From Histidinibacterium lentulum (GTDB taxonomy: Bacteria > Pseudomonadota > Alphaproteobacteria > Rhodobacterales > Rhodobacteraceae), in NCBI RefSeq assembly GCF_003789055.1, contig NZ_ML119084.1, forward strand, positions 186,001-250,000: 64,000 nucleotides of DNA. The letters run 5' to 3'. A program made the translations under genes and the position numbers. The notes below the pieces were generated by a model that was not told the origin of the DNA, searched no databases, and worked only from the letters and a program-made list of their open reading frames with translations. Shown here in pieces: positions 36,758-45,815 of the stretch. Each line of letters opens with the position of its first letter. Position 1 is the stretch's first letter.

Positions 36758-37546
36758 ATGAGGCTGACTTGCCCCAATTGCGGGGCGGAGTACGAGGTCC
36801 CCGACGACGCGATCCCCGACAGCGGGCGCGACGTGCAATGCTCCAATTGCGGTCACACCTGGTTCGAGGCGGGCGCCGCCGCGGCCGAGACCGCGGAGCC
36901 TGCGGAGCCGCCCGCTCCGCGCCCGCCCCGCGCGCCGCGTCCCGCCGCGCCCGCCGAGACCGCCCGGGACCGCGCCCAGCCCGATCCCGACGCCCCGCGT
37001 CCGGGCCGGCCGCCGCCCGATCCCGAGGCGCCCCATCCCGATCCGGGCCAGCCGGCGCCCCGACGCAGGCTCGACCCCGCCGTGGCCTCCGTGCTGCGCG
37101 AGGAGCGGGCCACCTCCGAGGCCCTGCGCCGCGCTTCCGCGCCCGAACCCATGGAACGCCAGGAGGACCTGCCGCTCGCCGAGCCGGCCTCCCCGGCGCG
37201 CCGGCCCGCGCCCGCGCCGCAACCCCGGCGCGAACGGCTCCCCGATGTGGACGACATCAATCGCAGGCTCGGGGCGGACCCCGCGCCCCGCGCCTCCGAC
37301 AGGACCGCCGAGGAGCAGGCGGCCCTGCGCTACCGGCAGGGCTTTCGCTACGGGTTCGGCATCGTCATGCTGATCGCGGCGGCGGCGACACTGGTCTATG
37401 TCTACGCGCCCCGCATCGCCGAGGCAGTGCCGTCCCTCTCGCCCCCTCTCGCCGCCTATACCGAGACCGTGGACGGTCTGAGACTCTCGCTCGACAACTC
37501 CGTCCAGTCCCTGACCACGCGCCTCTCGCCTCCCGACCCCGGCTGA
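36758..37546 (+). CDS. zinc-ribbon (MJ0042-type) single-pass membrane protein
   Basis: A 262-residue protein. An N-terminal MJ0042-type zinc ribbon (LTCPNCGAEYEVPDDAI...VQCSNCGHTW, four Cys) is followed by about 140 residues of Pro/Ala/Arg-rich disorder, a membrane helix (about 199-220) and a short periplasmic tail. Such proteins lie next to ftsE in many alphaproteobacteria, divergently as here. Role unknown; the ribbon would face the cytoplasm. Confidence 0.85.
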   Translation: MRLTCPNCGAEYEVPDDAIPDSGRDVQCSNCGHTWFEAGAAAAETAEPAEPPAPRPPRAPRPAAPAETARDRAQPDPDAPRPGRPPPDPEAPHPDPGQPAPRRRLDPAVASVLREERATSEALRRASAPEPMERQEDLPLAEPASPARRPAPAPQPRRERLPDVDDINRRLGADPAPRASDRTAEEQAALRYRQGFRYGFGIVMLIAAAATLVYVYAPRIAEAVPSLSPPLAAYTETVDGLRLSLDNSVQSLTTRLSPPDPG

Positions 37547-37760
37547 TCCCCGCGCGTCCCGATCCCATGTCCCGGACCTCGCGCCCGGCGACCGGCACCC
37601 GCCGCGAACCGCCGCGCGCGTGCGGGAAGACGGTCCTTCGCGCGGACCGCCAGGCAGATGACCCGGTCCATGCCCGATCGGCTCCGGTCGCAAGTGATCC
37701 GCCTGCCCCCGCAGCCTGCCCCGGGCGCAACGCCCGGCAGCCGGCCCCGCGGGCAATGTC

Positions 37761-40409
37761 CTAGAAGCGCTTCAGCAGCCGCCGCAGGTAGTCGAGCTCC
37801 TCCTCGGGCCGCTCCTGCTCGGAGGATCTCCGCCGCAGCTCGTCCAGAAGCTCCTCCGCCCGGCGATAGACATCCTCGCCCTGGAGCATGTTCTCTTCCG
37901 TCCCGAACTGCCCGCTTTCGCCAAGCTGGCGGCCGAGCGGGTCGCGCCGCATCGGCTCGACCCGGCCGGTCTGGCTGCCATCGGCCTGACCCTGCCCGGG
38001 CTGGCCATCCTGCTGGTTCTCGGCCAGGGCCTGGCCCAGGCTCCGGATGCCCTCCCGCAGGGCGTCCATCGCCTCGGACTGCCGGTCGATGGCCTCGGCC
38101 ATGTCGCCCTCGCGCAAGGCGTCCTCGGCGCCGTCCATGGCCCGATCGGCCCGGTCGAGCGACTCCCGCGCACCGTCCGCGGCCTCGCCACCCAGGTTCG
38201 GCAGCTCCGAGCGCTGGCGCTCCAGCTCCTGCCGCAGGGCGCGCTGCCGGTCCGCAAGGCTCTGCTCGCCACCCGGACCGCCTTCCTGGCCCTCGCCGGG
38301 GCTGCCCTGACCCGGCTGCTGGTTCTGTCCGTTCTGCTGCCCCTGCTGCCCCTGCCCCTGCTGGCCGGGCTGCCCCTGCTGTGGCTGGCCCTGACCGAAC
38401 TGCTCCTGCAGGTCGCGGAACGCCTCGTCGCTGAGCCCCTGCTGGTCGCGCAGCGTCTCGCTCAGGTCCTGCATCGACTGCTGGCCGGGCGACTGCTGCC
38501 CCTGGCCGCCCTCGCCCTGCGTGACCTGCATGTTCTCCATCAGCTGGTTGAGCTGCTCCATCAGCTCCTGGGCCTCGGCCATGCGGCCCTCTTCCATCAG
38601 CTCCTGGATGCGGTCCATCAGCGCCTGAAGCTCGTCCTGGCTGAACTCGAAGCTCTCGCCCTCCGCGGTCTGCGGCTGGTCGGTGCCGTCGCCCGAGGGG
38701 TCCGACTGCTGCGCCAGCATCCGGGTATAGTCGTCCACCGCCTCGCGCAGCTCCTGCATCAGCTCGGCGATCTCCTCGTCGCTGGCGCCGTTGCGCATGG
38801 CCTCCGACAGCCGCTCCTGCGCCCGCCGCAGCCGCTCCCGCGCATCCGCCAGCGTGCCGTCCTCGAGCTGGATCGCCAGATCCCACAGCGCCGAAGCGAT
38901 CTCCTCCTGGCCCTCGTCGTCCATCCCGAACCGCGCCATGGCGTCGAGCCTCCGGGTGATCACCCGAAGCCGCAGATAGGAGGTCTCGGACCGGATCAGC
39001 CGGTCCTCGGGCCGGTGCGCGATGGCCTTCAGCAGGTCCGCGGATCTCTGCGCATTGCCCTTCGACCACAAGAGGTCCCGCCGCACCTCGATCACGGCCC
39101 TCGCGACGGGCTGAAAGAACCGCCGTCCCGGCAGCACCATCTCGCGCGGCTCCGAGACGCCGGTCTGGCCCGGCGCATCCTCGACCTCCATCGTCAGCAC
39201 CACCGGCAGATTGGCCCAGGGATGCTGCGAGAAGTCGTCGATCATCGCCTCTTCGAAGGCCCCCCGGTCCCCGGCGAAGGGCATCGGCAGATCGACCACG
39301 ATCGGCTCCCGCTCCTGCGGCTCCGCGGCAAGTCCGAACCGCCGGTCGACGGCCCCGAGATCGAGCGTCACCACCGCCCGCCCCCCGGTCACGCCATGGT
39401 CGTCCTCGGCCCGGAACCGCTGGCTCATCTCGCCCAGCGCCTCGACCTCGACCTCGCCCAGGATCTCAACGACCGGCGCGGCATCGGGGATCACCGTGAC
39501 CTCCCAGGCGCGGCCGCCCGGGCCCTCCACGGCGATCCGCCCGCTCGACGCCACGGCGAATCGCTGCTCGGGCCGCTCCCCGGGATCGAGCGCGGCGGTC
39601 TCGTCCTCCGCGCCCCCGTCCGCATCCGCCGGCGCGGCGACCGGAGACACCGGCGCCACGGACTGCGTGACCCGGAGCGCCCCGGCATCGCCGTAAAGGC
39701 GCAGCGTGATCTCCGACCCCTCGGGAAGGCTCAGCGGTCCCGCCGGAATGTCGTTGAGATAGAGCGTGGGCTTGCCGGTATAACCCGGCGGCTCGGCCCA
39801 GCCCTCCCAGACCGGACCCGTCGCCAGCACCGGATCGCCCGCCCCCGGCGCCATGTCGGCGACACTGCCCACCCGCCAGACGGAGCCGAAGAGCAGCGCC
39901 GCCACGAAGGCGATCAGCGCCATGTAGCGCAGCCCGTAGCGGTCGAGCCGCGAGACCCGCAGGTCGGGCTCCACGGCCCGCGCCGCCCGGCTGCGCTCCC
40001 GCATCCGCTCGAGATGCACGCGCCACACACCGGCGGAGCCCGCATCCGCGGCCCCCACGGCCTGCGCATCCGCCAGCGCCGTCAGCGGCCGCCCCGGCAG
40101 CGTCGCATCCACGCGCGCCCGCGCCTCCTCCGCGCTCGGCCAGCGGAAGCCGCTCCACCCGCGCCACAGCGCCACGCCCAGGGACACGACGGCCAGCACC
40201 GCCAGCGCCCAGAAGGCCTCCAGCGGCAGAAGGTCGTGCCAGCCCATCATGAGCGGGGCCAGCGCAAGGAACAGGATCGTCCAGACGGGCCAGAAACTCC
40301 GCGTCACCCGTTCGGCCACGAGGCCCGCTCGGGTCAGCGCGATGGGTCGGTTCAGGTGCGACAGGTCTTCGGCATCGTAGGACAGAACGGCACTCCCAGC
40401 GGCTCTCAC
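37761..40409 (-). CDS. TIGR02302/DUF4175 family membrane protein
   Basis: An 882-residue protein. Three N-terminal membrane helices (about 38-58, 64-82, 160-178), a beta-rich periplasmic middle, then a long coiled coil (about 500-620) and a low-complexity Gln/Gly/Pro region (about 665-735) rich in GQQ repeats. Family function is unknown. Its place after lysA and argH is conserved in alphaproteobacteria. The start is GTG 40409; CTG 27 bases downstream, preceded by GGGAG, is possible. Confidence 0.85.
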   Translation of the reverse strand: MRAAGSAVLSYDAEDLSHLNRPIALTRAGLVAERVTRSFWPVWTILFLALAPLMMGWHDLLPLEAFWALAVLAVVSLGVALWRGWSGFRWPSAEEARARVDATLPGRPLTALADAQAVGAADAGSAGVWRVHLERMRERSRAARAVEPDLRVSRLDRYGLRYMALIAFVAALLFGSVWRVGSVADMAPGAGDPVLATGPVWEGWAEPPGYTGKPTLYLNDIPAGPLSLPEGSEITLRLYGDAGALRVTQSVAPVSPVAAPADADGGAEDETAALDPGERPEQRFAVASSGRIAVEGPGGRAWEVTVIPDAAPVVEILGEVEVEALGEMSQRFRAEDDHGVTGGRAVVTLDLGAVDRRFGLAAEPQEREPIVVDLPMPFAGDRGAFEEAMIDDFSQHPWANLPVVLTMEVEDAPGQTGVSEPREMVLPGRRFFQPVARAVIEVRRDLLWSKGNAQRSADLLKAIAHRPEDRLIRSETSYLRLRVITRRLDAMARFGMDDEGQEEIASALWDLAIQLEDGTLADARERLRRAQERLSEAMRNGASDEEIAELMQELREAVDDYTRMLAQQSDPSGDGTDQPQTAEGESFEFSQDELQALMDRIQELMEEGRMAEAQELMEQLNQLMENMQVTQGEGGQGQQSPGQQSMQDLSETLRDQQGLSDEAFRDLQEQFGQGQPQQGQPGQQGQGQQGQQNGQNQQPGQGSPGEGQEGGPGGEQSLADRQRALRQELERQRSELPNLGGEAADGARESLDRADRAMDGAEDALREGDMAEAIDRQSEAMDALREGIRSLGQALAENQQDGQPGQGQADGSQTGRVEPMRRDPLGRQLGESGQFGTEENMLQGEDVYRRAEELLDELRRRSSEQERPEEELDYLRRLLKRF

Positions 40410-40425
40410 CCCGAAGGTAGGGCGC

Positions 40426-41691
40426 TCAGAGCCATGGGGGAAGGCTATCGCGTGCGATCATCTCGTCAATCGTCGGGCGCCGGCGGATGACCGCAAAGTG
40501 ATCGCCGTCCACCAGCACCTCCGGCACAAGCGGGCGCGAATTGTATTCGCTCGCCATCACCGCGCCATAGGCCCCGGCGGACCGGAAGGCCACCAGATCG
40601 CCCTCGCCCACCTCGGGCATCTCGCGGCCCCGCGCGAAGGTGTCGCCGGTCTCGCAGACCGGCCCCACGATGTCGAAGGCCCGCGTGGGCGCGCCCGCCA
40701 CCGGCTCCGCCACGGGCACGATATCGTGCCAGGCGTCGTACATGGCGGGACGGATCAGGTCGTTCATCGCCCCGTCGAGGATCAGGAAATCCCTGTCCTC
40801 CCCTGTCTTCACATAGATCACCCGGCTCAGCAGCACGCCCGCATTGCCCGAGATCAGCCGTCCCGGCTCGATCTCCACCTCGCAGCCCAGATGCCCAACT
40901 GTCCGCTCGATCAGCGCGCCGTAGTCGCGCGGCAAGGGCGGTACCTCGTTCGACCGGGTGTAGGGAATCCCCAGCCCCCCGCCCAGATCGAGCCGCTCGA
41001 TGGCATGGCCCTCCGCCCGCAGGACCCCCGTCAGGTCCGCCACCTTGGCGTAGACCGCCTCGAACGGGGCGAGGTCGGTCAGCTGGCTGCCGATATGCAC
41101 GTCGATCCCCACGACGCGCAGCCCCGGCAGCGCGGCCGCCTCGGCATAGACCTCGACTGCCCGCGAAATGGGCACGCCGAACTTGTTCTCCGACTTGCCC
41201 GTGGCGATCTTGGCATGGGTCTTCGCGTCCACGTCCGGGTTGACCCGCACGGTCACGGGCACCTCGACGCCCATCGACACGGCCACCTCCGACAGCGCCG
41301 CCATCTCGGGCTCGCTCTCGAGGTTCACCTGCCGGACGCCCCCCTCCAGAACGATGCGCATCTCCTCCCGCGTCTTGCCTACGCCCGAAAAGACGATCCG
41401 CTCGCCGGGCACGCCCGCCGCCTTCGCGCGCAGGTATTCCCCGGCCGACACCACATCCATCCCCGCGCCCTCGCGGCCCAGCAGCGTCAGGATCGCCACG
41501 TTCGACAGCGATTTCACGGCAAAGCACACCAGGTGCGGCCCCCAGGCCAGCGCCTCGTCGAACAGCCGGTAATGCCGCAGGAGCGTCGCCGTGGAATAGA
41601 CGTAAGCCGGCGTGCCCACCGCCTCCGCGATCTCCCGCAGCGGCACGTCCTCGGCCATCAGCTGGCCGTCCCGGTAGAGAAAATGATCCAT
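40426..41691 (-). CDS. lysA: diaminopimelate decarboxylase
   Basis: A 421-residue fold-type III PLP enzyme converting meso-diaminopimelate to L-lysine. PLP Lys60 is in HLVCFAVKSLSN; GIDVHIGSQ, LDLGGGLGIPY, EPGRLISGNAG and GPVCETGDTFA are the phosphate, barrel and catalytic Cys motifs. It is separated from the upstream DUF2834 gene by a composite terminator, so it may have its own promoter. Confidence 0.97.
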   Translation of the reverse strand: MDHFLYRDGQLMAEDVPLREIAEAVGTPAYVYSTATLLRHYRLFDEALAWGPHLVCFAVKSLSNVAILTLLGREGAGMDVVSAGEYLRAKAAGVPGERIVFSGVGKTREEMRIVLEGGVRQVNLESEPEMAALSEVAVSMGVEVPVTVRVNPDVDAKTHAKIATGKSENKFGVPISRAVEVYAEAAALPGLRVVGIDVHIGSQLTDLAPFEAVYAKVADLTGVLRAEGHAIERLDLGGGLGIPYTRSNEVPPLPRDYGALIERTVGHLGCEVEIEPGRLISGNAGVLLSRVIYVKTGEDRDFLILDGAMNDLIRPAMYDAWHDIVPVAEPVAGAPTRAFDIVGPVCETGDTFARGREMPEVGEGDLVAFRSAGAYGAVMASEYNSRPLVPEVLVDGDHFAVIRRRPTIDEMIARDSLPPWL

Positions 41692-41743
41692 CCCGCGCCC
41701 CTCGTCTCGGCCCTGCCTCGCCAGCGCCCCCGCCCCCCGCTTT

Positions 41744-41800
41744 TCTGGCCTGAAATACTCCCGGGGGAGTCCGGCGCAGCCGGACGGGGGCAGCGCCCCC
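41744..41800 (-). terminator. composite triple-hairpin terminator, copy B
   Basis: Reading the minus strand from the DUF2834 stop: GGGGGC-GCT-GCCCCC, then TCCGGC-TGC-GCCGGA, then ACTCCC-CC-GGGAGT, then TATTTCAGGCCAGAAAA. Three hairpins follow one another and end in the TATTT-GGCCAGA tail also seen at 28541-28566 and 60316-60342. It lies 50 bases before lysA. Confidence 0.75.
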
Positions 41801-42114
41801 TACACGGCCCGCGTCCGCAGGAACAGATAGAGCGGCAGACCGCAGCTCAACCCGATACAGAAGGTCGCGGGGATCGCCAGCAGCCCCAGCCAGTTCCGCC
41901 GCACCCAGACCTCCGCGATCACCCAGACCGTCAGCGCGATCGCCGCGATGGTCAGGTCCCACACCAGCCCCGTGGACCCCGCGTTGACATACCAGGAGTC
42001 GATCAGCAGCCGCAGCGACCAGCCTTCCGTCTGCCAGAAGGTCACGAACCAGTACATCGGATGCACCGCGCCCCAGATCGCGAGCGCCAGATAGACGATC
42101 CTCAGACCCGACAT
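41800..42114 (-). CDS. DUF2834 family membrane protein
   Basis: A 104-residue protein with three hydrophobic helices and the DUF2834 pattern: IVYLALAIWGAVHPMYWFV at the start, LVWDLTIAAIALTVWVIAE in the middle and LSCGLPLYLFLR at the end. Function unknown. It lies 3 bases after the LptM-like gene and its stop abuts the composite terminator. Confidence 0.82.
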   Translation of the reverse strand: MSGLRIVYLALAIWGAVHPMYWFVTFWQTEGWSLRLLIDSWYVNAGSTGLVWDLTIAAIALTVWVIAEVWVRRNWLGLLAIPATFCIGLSCGLPLYLFLRTRAV

Positions 42115-42117
42115 CCC

Positions 42118-42228
42118 TCACAGCCCCCCGATCGTGCCGACCTGCGGCCCCGGCCCGTCGCCGGGCCGCTCCGGCTCGCCATCCGCCCCGCAGGCCGCGA
42201 GCGCGAGACACAGCATCAGCCACCTCAT
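42118..42228 (-). CDS. lptM: LptM-like small lipoprotein
   Basis: A 36-residue peptide too short for routine gene callers. [19 protein letters not shown] is a lipoprotein signal with lipobox LAAC; the mature peptide starts [10 protein letters not shown], matching the C-G-x-x-G-x-x-x-P pattern of the LptM (YifL) lipoprotein-attachment family (PF13627), which in alphaproteobacteria stands by lysA. LptM stabilises the LptDE lipopolysaccharide translocon in E. coli. Its ATG overlaps the argH stop (ATGA). Confidence 0.7.
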   Translation of the reverse strand: MRWLMLCLALAACGADGEPERPGDGPGPQVGTIGGL

Positions 42229-43622
42229 CCCAGAACCTCCCGCCACCGCGCCACCTGCTCCCTGACCCGCTCCGGCGCCGTCCCGCCGTAGGACCGCCGC
42301 GAGGCCACCGAGGCCTCCACCGTCAGCACCCCGAACACGCCCTCGGTGATCCCGCCATGCACGCCCCGCATCTCCCCGAGCGACAGCTCCGCCAGCTCGC
42401 AGCCCCTCGCCTCCGCCATGGCCACAAGCGCCCCCGTCACATGATGCGCCTCCCGGAACGGCAGCCCCAGCTCCCGCACGAGCCAGTCCGCCAGATCCGT
42501 CGCCGTGGAGAACCCCGACGCCGCCGCCGCCCTGAGCGTCTCGCGCTCGGCCGTCATGTCCGCCACCATCCCCGCCATGGCCCTCAGCGACAGAAGCCAG
42601 CTGTCCGAGGCGTCGAAGACCTGCTCCTTGTCCTCCTGCATGTCCTTCGAATAGGCCAGCGGCAGCCCCTTCATCACCGTCAAGAGCGCCACGTTCGCCC
42701 CCAGGATCCGCCCGATCTTCGCGCGCAGCAATTCCGCCGCATCCGGGTTCCTTTTCTGCGGCATGATCGACGACCCCGTGGACCAGCGATCCGACAGCCG
42801 CACGAACCGGAACTGCGCCGAGGACCAGATCACCAGCTCCTCCGCCAGCCGGCTCAGGTGCATCGCGGAAATCGTCGCTACCGACAAAAACTCCAGCGCG
42901 AAATCCCGGTCCGACACCGCATCCAGCGAATTGGCCATGGGCCGGTCGAACCCCAGCTCCCGCGCCGTCATCTCCCGGTCGACGGGAAAGCCCGTCCCGG
43001 CCAGCGCCGCCGCCCCCAGCGGGCATTCGTTCATCCGTGCCCGCGCGTCCCTCAGCCGCGACAGATCCCGCGCGAACATCTCCACATAGGCCATCATGTG
43101 ATGGCCCCAGGTCACGGGCTGCGCGGTCTGGAGGTGCGTGAAGCCCGGCATCACCCAGTCCGCCCCCGCCTCCGCCTGCGCGAGGCACGCTCGCAAGAGC
43201 GTGACGAGCAGCCCCTCCGCCTCGTCGCAGCGCTCGCGCACCCACAGCCGGAAATCCGTCGCCACCTGGTCGTTCCGCGACCTTGCGGTGTGCAGCCGCT
43301 TCGCGGGCTCCCCGATCAGCTCCGTCAGCCGCGCCTCCACGTTCATGTGGATGTCTTCCAGCGCCGCCGAGAACCGCGCCTGCCCCGTTTCAATCTCCGA
43401 CAAGACCGTGAGCAGCCCTTCCCGGATCGCCTCCGCATCCCTATCACTCAGGATGCCCACTGCCGCGAGCATCGCGGCATGGGCGCGGCTGCCGGCGATG
43501 TCCTGGGCCGCCAGACGCTGATCGAAGGAGATCGAGGCGTTGATCGCCTCCATGACCGCGTCGGGCGCCTCGGAGAACCGGCCGCCCCACATGGCGTTGG
43601 ACCCGTTGGAGGAATTGGACAT
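42225..43622 (-). CDS. argH: argininosuccinate lyase
   Basis: A 465-residue fumarase/aspartase-superfamily enzyme that splits argininosuccinate to arginine and fumarate. [47 protein letters not shown] (catalytic His) and the [12 protein letters not shown] signature are present. ATG 43622 overlaps the start codon of the divergent TlpA gene in the same CATG. A ribosome site GGGGG lies 6-7 bases upstream. Confidence 0.97.
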   Translation of the reverse strand: MSNSSNGSNAMWGGRFSEAPDAVMEAINASISFDQRLAAQDIAGSRAHAAMLAAVGILSDRDAEAIREGLLTVLSEIETGQARFSAALEDIHMNVEARLTELIGEPAKRLHTARSRNDQVATDFRLWVRERCDEAEGLLVTLLRACLAQAEAGADWVMPGFTHLQTAQPVTWGHHMMAYVEMFARDLSRLRDARARMNECPLGAAALAGTGFPVDREMTARELGFDRPMANSLDAVSDRDFALEFLSVATISAMHLSRLAEELVIWSSAQFRFVRLSDRWSTGSSIMPQKRNPDAAELLRAKIGRILGANVALLTVMKGLPLAYSKDMQEDKEQVFDASDSWLLSLRAMAGMVADMTAERETLRAAAASGFSTATDLADWLVRELGLPFREAHHVTGALVAMAEARGCELAELSLGEMRGVHGGITEGVFGVLTVEASVASRRSYGGTAPERVREQVARWREVLG

Positions 43623-44223
43623 GACAGGCCCCCGGATGCTTGAGACCCTCGCGCGGATGAGGGCAGGGCTCGCATATATCGCGCTCGCCGCCGTTGCAAA
43701 CGCGGGCCTCACCCTGTCGGCCGCCGCCGATCCCCTCGGGCTGGAGCCCCTGCGCGAGGGCGACATGCGCAAGCTCACCGTCCACGCAGAGCCCCAGCCT
43801 GGCTCCGACGCCGCCTTCGAAAGCGCCGACGGCGGCGAGATGACGCTGGCCGCCTACGAGGGCCAGGTCGTGCTCCTGAACTTCTGGGCCACCTGGTGCG
43901 CCCCCTGCCGCCACGAGATGCCCGCCCTGTCCCAGCTCCAGACAGAGCTTGGCGGCGAGGACTTCGCCGTGGTCACCGTCGCCGCCGGCCGCAACGCGCC
44001 GGCCGCCATGGCCCGCTTCTTCGACGAGATCGCCGTCGACAACCTCCCCCTCCACCGCGACCCCCAGCAGAGCCTCGCCCGCGAGATGGGTGTTCTGGGC
44101 CTGCCCGTGACGATCCTGCTGGACCGCGACGGCACCGAGCTCGCCCGCCTCCAGGGCGGCGCCGACTGGGCCACCGACAGCGCCCGCGCGATTGTCAGGG
44201 CGGCTATGGGGGTGGAGGGGTAG
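43621..44223 (+). CDS. TlpA/ResA-like periplasmic thioredoxin
   Basis: A 200-residue protein with a signal-anchor (about 12-37, ending LTLSAAAD) and a thioredoxin domain whose active site is [14 protein letters not shown] (WCxxC). The cis-Pro loop is [12 protein letters not shown]. It probably reduces disulfides in the periplasm, for example in cytochrome c or oxidase assembly. GGAGGAATT precedes ATG 43621; ATG 43636 is an alternative that would separate it from argH. Confidence 0.9.
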   Translation: MTGPRMLETLARMRAGLAYIALAAVANAGLTLSAAADPLGLEPLREGDMRKLTVHAEPQPGSDAAFESADGGEMTLAAYEGQVVLLNFWATWCAPCRHEMPALSQLQTELGGEDFAVVTVAAGRNAPAAMARFFDEIAVDNLPLHRDPQQSLAREMGVLGLPVTILLDRDGTELARLQGGADWATDSARAIVRAAMGVEG

Positions 44224-44267
44224 GGGGACGATTGGGTTAGGCAGGACCTTTACATCGACCTCTGCTA

Positions 44268-45438
44268 GTGTTCCGAGTCTGACGCTTCCTACCTGTTTCC
44301 ACGGATTTCATCGAGTGCGTTCAGCGCGCGGCGTTCGCGGGCGAGGATGTCTTCGGCGGTTTTGGTCCATCTGAAGGGCTTCGGCGTCTCGTTGTGCTGC
44401 GCCAGATAGTCGTAGATTGCGGCCTCCAGATCATCGACGCTGGAATAGCTGCCGCGTCGGATGCGCCGGGACGTGAGTTCGGCGAAGAAGCGTTCGACCA
44501 GGTTCAGCCAAGACGCGCTGGTGGGCGTGAAGTGCAGCCTGAAGTGCGGGTGCTTGTCCAGCCACGCCCGCACCTCGGGTGTCTTGTGGGTGGCGTAGTT
44601 GTCGAGCACCAGATGGACATCGCGCCCCGCCGGCACTGTCTTGTCGATGTTGCGCAGGAACTTCACGAACTCCTTGGCACGATGGCGCGGCATGCAGTCG
44701 CCGATGACCGCGCCTGTCTTCACATCGAGCGCCGCGAACAGCGTGGTCGTGCCGTGGCGCTTGTAGTCGTGGGTCATCGTGGCGGCGCGCCCCTTCTTGA
44801 GCGGTAGCCCCGGCTGGGTCCGGTCGAGCGCCTGGATTTGCGACTTCTCGTCCACGCACAGCACCACGGCCCGATCTGGCGGATCGAGATAGAGCCCGAC
44901 GATCTCGGTGACCTTCTCCTCGAACATCGGGTCGTTCGAGACCTTGAACCCCTTGATGACATGCGGCTTGAGACCGGCCTCCGCCCATATGCGGCCCACG
45001 CTCGACGGCGAGATACCCATGGCTTCGGCCATCAGCGCACGGGTCCAGTGCGTGGCATTGGGCGGGGTTTCCTGCACCGTCTTGGCGATGACCTTCAGCC
45101 TTGTTTCCATGGGCAATGGCGGCACGCGCGAGGGCCGCGTCTTGTCGCGCTTGAGACCGGCCACGCCCTCAGCGAGATACCGCGCCTGCCACCGCCAGAC
45201 CGTGGGCTTGGACGTGCGTGCGCGCCGCATGATCTCGAAGGTGCCGTGACCATCCGCGGTGGCAAGGACGATCTCGGCCCGCCAGACGAGCTTGCGCGGC
45301 GTGTTGCGGTTGGCGGTCAGCGCTTCAAGTTCAACGCGGTCGGCGGGGCCAAGGTAAAGGCAGATATCGGAGCGTCTCATGCGCCAGAATATGGCACACC
45401 ATGTCAGCGCTGGGAATCTTGTGTCAGGTGGCGAACAC
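44268..45438. mobile_element. IS630-family insertion sequence
   Basis: An intact element of about 1171 bp. Ends are imperfect inverted repeats beginning GTGTTC (left GTGTTCCGAGTCTGAC, right complement GTGTTCGCCACCTGAC), and TA dinucleotides flank both sides (44266-44267 and 45439-45440) within CTAG, the TA target duplication typical of IS630/Tc1. A single transposase gene fills the interior on the minus strand. The right-hand TA forms part of the TAG stop codon of the neighbouring toxin gene, which is left intact. Confidence 0.92.
44289..45380 (-). CDS. IS630 family transposase
   Basis: A 363-residue DDE transposase. An N-terminal helix-turn-helix region (about 30-85, with [12 protein letters not shown]) precedes the RNase-H-like domain; the catalytic triad is Asp177 (CVDEKSQ), Asp260 ([10 protein letters not shown]) and Glu296 ([12 protein letters not shown]). 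No frameshift or internal stop, so the element could be active. Codon usage resembles the host but its GC content is lower than that of adjacent core genes. Confidence 0.95.
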   Translation of the reverse strand: MRRSDICLYLGPADRVELEALTANRNTPRKLVWRAEIVLATADGHGTFEIMRRARTSKPTVWRWQARYLAEGVAGLKRDKTRPSRVPPLPMETRLKVIAKTVQETPPNATHWTRALMAEAMGISPSSVGRIWAEAGLKPHVIKGFKVSNDPMFEEKVTEIVGLYLDPPDRAVVLCVDEKSQIQALDRTQPGLPLKKGRAATMTHDYKRHGTTTLFAALDVKTGAVIGDCMPRHRAKEFVKFLRNIDKTVPAGRDVHLVLDNYATHKTPEVRAWLDKHPHFRLHFTPTSASWLNLVERFFAELTSRRIRRGSYSSVDDLEAAIYDYLAQHNETPKPFRWTKTAEDILARERRALNALDEIRGNR

Positions 45439-45815
45439 TAGCAGCGGATGAGGATCTTGTCCTTGGCGACCAGGATTTTGACCGGCCGGCCAGCGGTCCG
45501 TGCAAACGTGAACTCGATGAGGTCCAGCACTTCTTGCAGTCGCGAGGCACCTTCTGGTTCAGGACACGAAAAGCCTATTCGGCTAAGGTCATTGAAACGT
45601 GGTTTCATGAACCGCTGGTGGTTGAAGTCCTTGTCCCATGTGACCAAGGTGCGGCCCGCCCGCATGGCCGCCTCAGCCACCACAGGGTCCTTAGCGTCAA
45701 CCGGCATGATTTCGCGAACGCGAACAACGTCATGACCGCGATCAATAAGCAGTTTTGGGACAGACTCCGGAACGTTGTGATCAGTCAGAAAACTGGTCGT
45801 TGTCCCAGAGAGCAT
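45438..45815 (-). CDS. DUF5615 PIN-like toxin
   Basis: A 125-residue protein with the DUF5615/Mut7-C-like PIN pattern: FLTDHNVPESVPKLL (first Asp12), VVRVREIMPVDAKDP, and TLVTWDKDFN near the centre. PIN-like toxins of this kind are predicted RNases, paired with DUF433 antitoxins. The ATG overlaps the antitoxin stop (ATGA). The TAG stop is completed by the TA target site of the IS630 insertion. GC content is clearly lower than in flanking core genes, suggesting acquisition. Confidence 0.85.
   Translation of the reverse strand: MLSGTTTSFLTDHNVPESVPKLLIDRGHDVVRVREIMPVDAKDPVVAEAAMRAGRTLVTWDKDFNHQRFMKPRFNDLSRIGFSCPEPEGASRLQEVLDLIEFTFARTAGRPVKILVAKDKILIRC

Noticed and set aside
35928-37756. N-terminal extension of the ftsE frame on the minus strand
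   Set aside because: It overlaps the divergent zinc-ribbon gene and resembles no ABC protein; GTG 36598 gives the family N-terminus.
38280-38420. Possible repeat array in the DUF4175 gene
   Set aside because: The Gln/Gly-rich low-complexity segment is in frame and typical of this family; not a DNA repeat element or CRISPR.
37761-42291. Very long open frames opposite the DUF4175 and lysA genes
   Set aside because: Translations are His/Arg/Pro-rich antisense shadows of real genes, with no family match or ribosome site.
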